Assembly: GCA_030267565.1 (NCBI GenBank)
Contig: BRXU01000023.1
Location: 62,001 to 126,000, forward strand
Direction of reading: 5' to 3'
DNA from: Pleodorina starrii
Lineage: Eukaryota > Chlorophyta > Chlorophyceae > Chlamydomonadales > Volvocaceae
Length of the DNA: 64,000 nucleotides
Below, piece by piece: positions 59,901 to 64,000 of the stretch. Positions within the stretch are counted from its first letter, which is position 1. Every line of letters begins with the position of its first letter. The translations under genes and the position numbers were made by a program. Below the pieces are notes generated by a model, which saw nothing but the letters and a program-made list of their open reading frames with translations, ran no database searches and was not told the DNA's origin.

Positions 59901-62900
59901 TTTCTTGCCACGTCGCCCCCTGGTCGCCGTGTGGCTGATGCCCCTCCCTCTCGCCCGCCGATATGACAACAGGCCGAAGAAGTACTGGAAGAAGGTTTAC
60001 ATTCCGCAGGACGCCTTCCCCACGTACAACTTCATTGGCCTCATCATCGGCCCGCGCGGTAACACGCAGAAGCGGATGCAGAAGGAGACCAACACCAAGA
60101 TCGCTATCAGGGGTAAGACTCGGTCACCTCCATGTGTTTGCCTCCGAAGGAAAGCGCGAGCCAGCAGCTTCGCTTGAGGTGCCCGGTGCCGGATTGCCCC
60201 AAATGTTAAGGCCAGCCTCTCGTGGCACGTGCGCAGGCTTGGTGCAGTTTTCCAGGCTGCCCTCGGCCCCCATCTCGTGGGATAACTGACTTCTTGGATT
60301 GTCGAGTCGCTGCGTGCCTTGACTTACGCTGTCCCTTGCGGTCGCTGTATGCCTTTTCTTTCCCAGGCCGCGGCTCAGTGAAAGAGGGCGCCTCTCGGGA
60401 CCCCAAGTACGATTACGGCGAGGACGAGGAGCTGCACGTGCTCATCACCGGGGAGCGCCAAGACGACGTGAGACAATGGGCGGGTCCGCGGGCGGGGGAC
60501 GCGGGAGGGGAGGGGTGGACATGGCACGCTAACGGCGACACAGAACTACTGGCAAAGCACCGCGCGGAAATGCGCGCTGCGAATGTGTGTGTCCGGACTT
60601 TTAACTTAGCCGCCAACCCATAATGCTCAGCGTGCACAGATCAACGGCTGGCTGCCCGCCCGCAGAGTCTGATACTTGTCTGCATTCCGCTGTTGCCATT
60701 GCTGTGCGTTAGGTGGACAAGGCGGTTGAGATGATCGAGCGGCTGCTGGAGCCCAACGACGACACCCTCAATGAGCACAAGCGGCTGCAGTTGCGGGAGC
60801 TGGCGGCGCTGAACGGGACGCTCAAGGACGAGGTGGTGAGTTGTGGGTCATCCTCTCGCAGAAACGGGGCGCTCGTGTTGCTGGGTTGTCACGCCGCTCG
60901 TGGGTTTTGGAATTTGTGGTTGGAAGGGAAGAGGCTTGTGGGTGTGTATGGAGCTCCTAAGGCGGCGTTTCCCATGCCGGGGTGCGGCTTACTGCATGGA
61001 GGCCCGGCGGTGAAGGTGCAATTTGCGCATGGCCAGCTGATGAGGTTTTGGGTGCGTGGGGCGTGCAGCTGAGCGGAAATCCCTGGCGCCTGGACGGCTG
61101 CCTGAGTAACCTAAAGGCTTCGGCAAGGATTTGTTGGTGCGAAGGGGTTCTTCCTCGATGTCCAGTCCGCCGTGGCGTCTTACACGCATGCGTATGAACA
61201 GTGTGGCACTTGCATCTCCCGCCGGAGGCCTCGAGTATGCATCGACCCGCTTCATCTGTTCCCAGGCGTGCTACATCTGCGGCGAGAGTACCCACCGTAG
61301 CGCGGAGTGCCCCAAGCAGCAGGCAGTGGAAATCTACAAGTGAGTGGTATACCGTAGTCTGCGAGGGTGGGATAAAGAGGATATCATCCGGCATGTCAGG
61401 CATGGATTGTTTCTGAGGAGAGTGTTCCGCGGTTCCTCCATGGACGGCGGGCTGACTTGTTTCCTTGCGGCTTGCAGCAAATGCGGGCTGGACGGTGCAA
61501 GGGGGGAACCGAGAGAACCCGGCAAATATGGCCAGAAGCCTGAGGGCTGGACGAAGACGCTGACACTCTCCTGGGTGTATAGAGAGACCGTCCTGAGGCT
61601 TGAAGACGAGGGACCAGTAGCGCTGATGACAGCGCGTTGCTTACGCTGATGATGATGCCGGCGCCGCCGCATTTCGCCGCAGGCTTCCCGACGAAATTCG
61701 GGCCAAGGCGGAGGAGCAGTACGCCCGCGACGTGGCGCGCATGCAGGGCGACGCTGGAGGCGGCCGGGGACTGGAGGACGAGTACAAGAGTTTTTTGCGG
61801 GTGAGTTGGGGCCACGCTCACCGTACATGGTTCATGCAGCGCGTTAATACTAATTTGCCTGGCACTGCTCTCGATAGCTAAATGCCGCAAACGAACATTG
61901 CCGATTTATATGGGAGCCTCCAAGCCGAAACACCGAATAAATGCCCTCGCCGTTTCTGCCTGGAGGGCGCGCTGTCGATAAAGACTAACGCGTGCACCCT
62001 CCGGCGTTTGCGCGGACACCTGATACGCTTTGAACTTGGTGGCAAACACTTGCAGATCCGCACATAGCGCGCCCACCACCGCTTGGCGTCGGCACCGCCC
62101 TTCTGTCCGTGCACGCACTGATATCCTCCGAAAGCGTTGGCTTTATTCCCGCCTGGACAGCGGTAGCACGAACTGTTTCCGCTTTCTTTGGCCCGCAGGA
62201 GCTGGGCGGTGCCCCGCCACCCGAGATGATGGGCGACCTGGCAGCCTTGGAGGCGCGGGAGAGCGGGGGGCGGCCGGGCTTGGGGCGACCCCGGCGGCCC
62301 GGGGACGACCTGCCGGACGACCACAAGGTGCGTGCGGCAAGAATACGGCTCGAGGGCTGTGTCAATTCCAGGTGCAATACAACGAGAGCGCCTAGTAAGC
62401 ATCACGTCATATTAAGTAGCAGAAAATAAAAAGCGCTGTTGGGGGGATACTGGCTCAACTCGGCCACTATTTACCGTGTAACGACCCCCGCCGTCTCCTT
62501 ACCATGCTACCAGATCTACATTGCGGGCTTGCCACCGGTCTTCAACGACGTGATGCTCAAGTCCATGTTCGAGCCGTTCGGTAACGTGAGCAGTTGGGCG
62601 TGATGGGGTTTGGGTCCATGGGCTCAGATGTTACGCCCCTGGGAGGAAGTGCTTGCGCTTGGGTACGGTATGCGCCCATGAATTTGATCCACTCAGACGG
62701 CGGGGCACGGCCATGCTGTAGCATTGGGAACTGGTGGATTTTCCAAAGCGATTCACAGGCAGCGTGTCAGGTTTGCGAAAGCACGGCAGGGTGCTGCGGT
62801 GCTTGCCTAATCAAGTCCCCCGCCGCACACGCGTGCAAGCAAGCAGACCGCCTAGCATTTACAACGGATCCCACCCAATACCGCTTCCCAGGTGCTGTAT

Positions 62901-64000
62901 GCCGTCGTCGCCACGGACGGCGCTGGGAACAGCCGCGGCTTCGGCTTCGTGCACATGCCGGACGCCGCCACGGCGAAGGCCGCACGTGATGGCATGGACG
63001 GGCGCGTGATCGAGGGCAAGCCGCTCACCGTCCGGCTCCGCAGGTGGGCGGCACTGAGGAAGCTGCACACGGAGGAGTAGCACAGGGATATAATGTCCTC
63101 CCCGTCATGAGATACACATACCAGGGCGTGCTGCACTCATGCTGCCATATTCGGAACGGAACCTGCATGTGCCACGTGTGACGGGTGCTGGCATAAGACC
63201 AGTACTTCTTTTATTTAGGTCTTGACAACCCGAGGGCAAGGTCAGGGCGAGCCCGGGTGCATAGCAACGCTGCATCCCACCGCGCATTTGATGCATACCT
63301 ACTACCCGTGGTGTCCAGGCCTGCGGGCTTGGCGTCGGCGGCAGAAATGTCACGCGTACCGAAGTCATGCTGTAATTATGCACCTTGCCCGCTTCCGCTC
63401 CTGTTCCTGCAGTGAGCGCAACGAGCCGCGGCAACGCGGCCCCGGCGGCCCCTCGTCGGGGGGCCTGGAGGGCGTGGACGATGCATGCAAGCTGTACCTG
63501 GGCCAGTTGCCGCCCACGACATCGGAGCAGGTGGGCTCGACCGGGTCTGGCTGATTTTCCTTGTGTAGGCGCTGCACGCGGCACGCGAGAACATGCCATG
63601 CATTGAGCTCGTTGGTCGTGTTGAGGGGGGGCAGCGACCCTCAGATGGTGGCTCCCTTGACCCAGCAGGGGACATGGATCATGGTTTTCAGAGGAATGTG
63701 CGGTGACGGGCGAATGGCCCATAGTTGGGCATGTTGGCGAGGGGAAATTAGATTGCAGCTGTTACGGCTCTAAGGGAGATCGGTGCCTGTCAATGTTGTG
63801 TCTCGACGGTGCGTGCAGCGTGTTTAGGCCTCACGGTTCCATATGCATTCTGTTCTCCCTTACACCTGCCTTGCCATGTGTCTTGAGCCCTGCCGGTTTT
63901 CCCTAACGCGCCTTTCGTGGCCCGCTTTCGCTCCTCTGTTTCTCGGCAGTTGCTCCGCCCGCTGTTCGAGCCATTTGGCCCAATCTTGGAGCTGCGCCTC
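56969..64000 (+). CDS. SF1: Splicing factor 1 / branchpoint-binding protein, plant type with RRMs (3' partial)
   Basis: Binds the intron branchpoint and pairs with U2AF large subunit in early spliceosome assembly in the nucleus. Exons: 56969-57032, 57128-57524, 57834-57963, 58637-58741, 59038-59141, 59633-59722, 59973-60112, 60367-60467, 60713-60835, 61266-61339, 61683-61800, 62199-62327, 62514-62585, 62892-63043, 63413-63530, 63950 onward; 656 residues seen. In order: acidic N-terminus; two UHM-ligand-like motifs, KRRRRKW (about 97-103) and KRRRRSRW (about 148-155); helix-hairpin region with the kinase site [11 protein letters not shown] (about 243-253); KH domain with [21 protein letters not shown]2 ([12 protein letters not shown] to [11 protein letters not shown]); one zinc knuckle [17 protein letters not shown]1 with IYIAGLP and RGFGFVHM; and the start of RRM2 with LYLGQLP. 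The 60835 donor has a nearby alternative at 60832 that would drop one valine. Confidence 0.95.

Noticed and set aside
1..64000. CRISPR arrays, operons, bacterial-type ribosome binding sites
   Set aside because: The window is eukaryotic nuclear DNA with spliced genes; no regularly spaced direct repeats with unique spacers were seen.

Overview
The window is nuclear DNA of a green alga, most likely a chlamydomonadalean or volvocine relative of Chlamydomonas. The signs are GC-rich exons broken by many short introns with GTGAGT or GTGCGT donors and CAG acceptors, TGTAA polyadenylation signals 330-500 nt past stop codons, a flagellar tether gene, and plant-type SF1 and acetolactate synthase. This placement is an inference; I could not run a database search. 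All gene models were built by hand from reading frames, splice sites, intron phase and family conservation.

Layout. (1) 35-4392 (+): 3' part of mitochondrial-type pyruvate dehydrogenase E2. (2) 7733-9601 (-): GT69/CAP59-type glycosyltransferase. (3) 10729-12150 (-): lysophospholipid acyltransferase. (4) 12914-26504 (-): CFAP44/FAP44, 23 exons, 2152 residues, a tether component of axonemal inner-arm dynein f/I1. (5) 26505-31317: repeat-rich island holding a 1951-bp foldback DNA transposon and a related repeat cluster. (6) 31318-36207 (+): MFS transporter of the anion:cation symporter type. (7) 37737-41121 (-): ArfGAP. (8) 43811-47904 (+): cytosolic HSP90 ending in MEEVD. (9) 49954-55588 (+): acetolactate synthase catalytic subunit with a plastid transit peptide. 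(10) 56969-64000 (+): splicing factor 1/branchpoint-binding protein, cut by the window end.

The genes form no operon or pathway. They are housekeeping, membrane and ciliary functions placed side by side. E2/GT69 and MFS/ArfGAP are tail to tail; FAP44/MFS and ArfGAP/HSP90 are head to head.

The most unusual content is the 28.0-30.5 kb island: perfect 45-bp terminal inverted repeats, a TAA target duplication, and an internal inverted duplication carrying short reading frames, one segment of which recurs just outside the element. Other points are two UHM-ligand-like motifs and two RRMs in SF1, a GC-AG intron in FAP44, and variant residues in acetolactate synthase.
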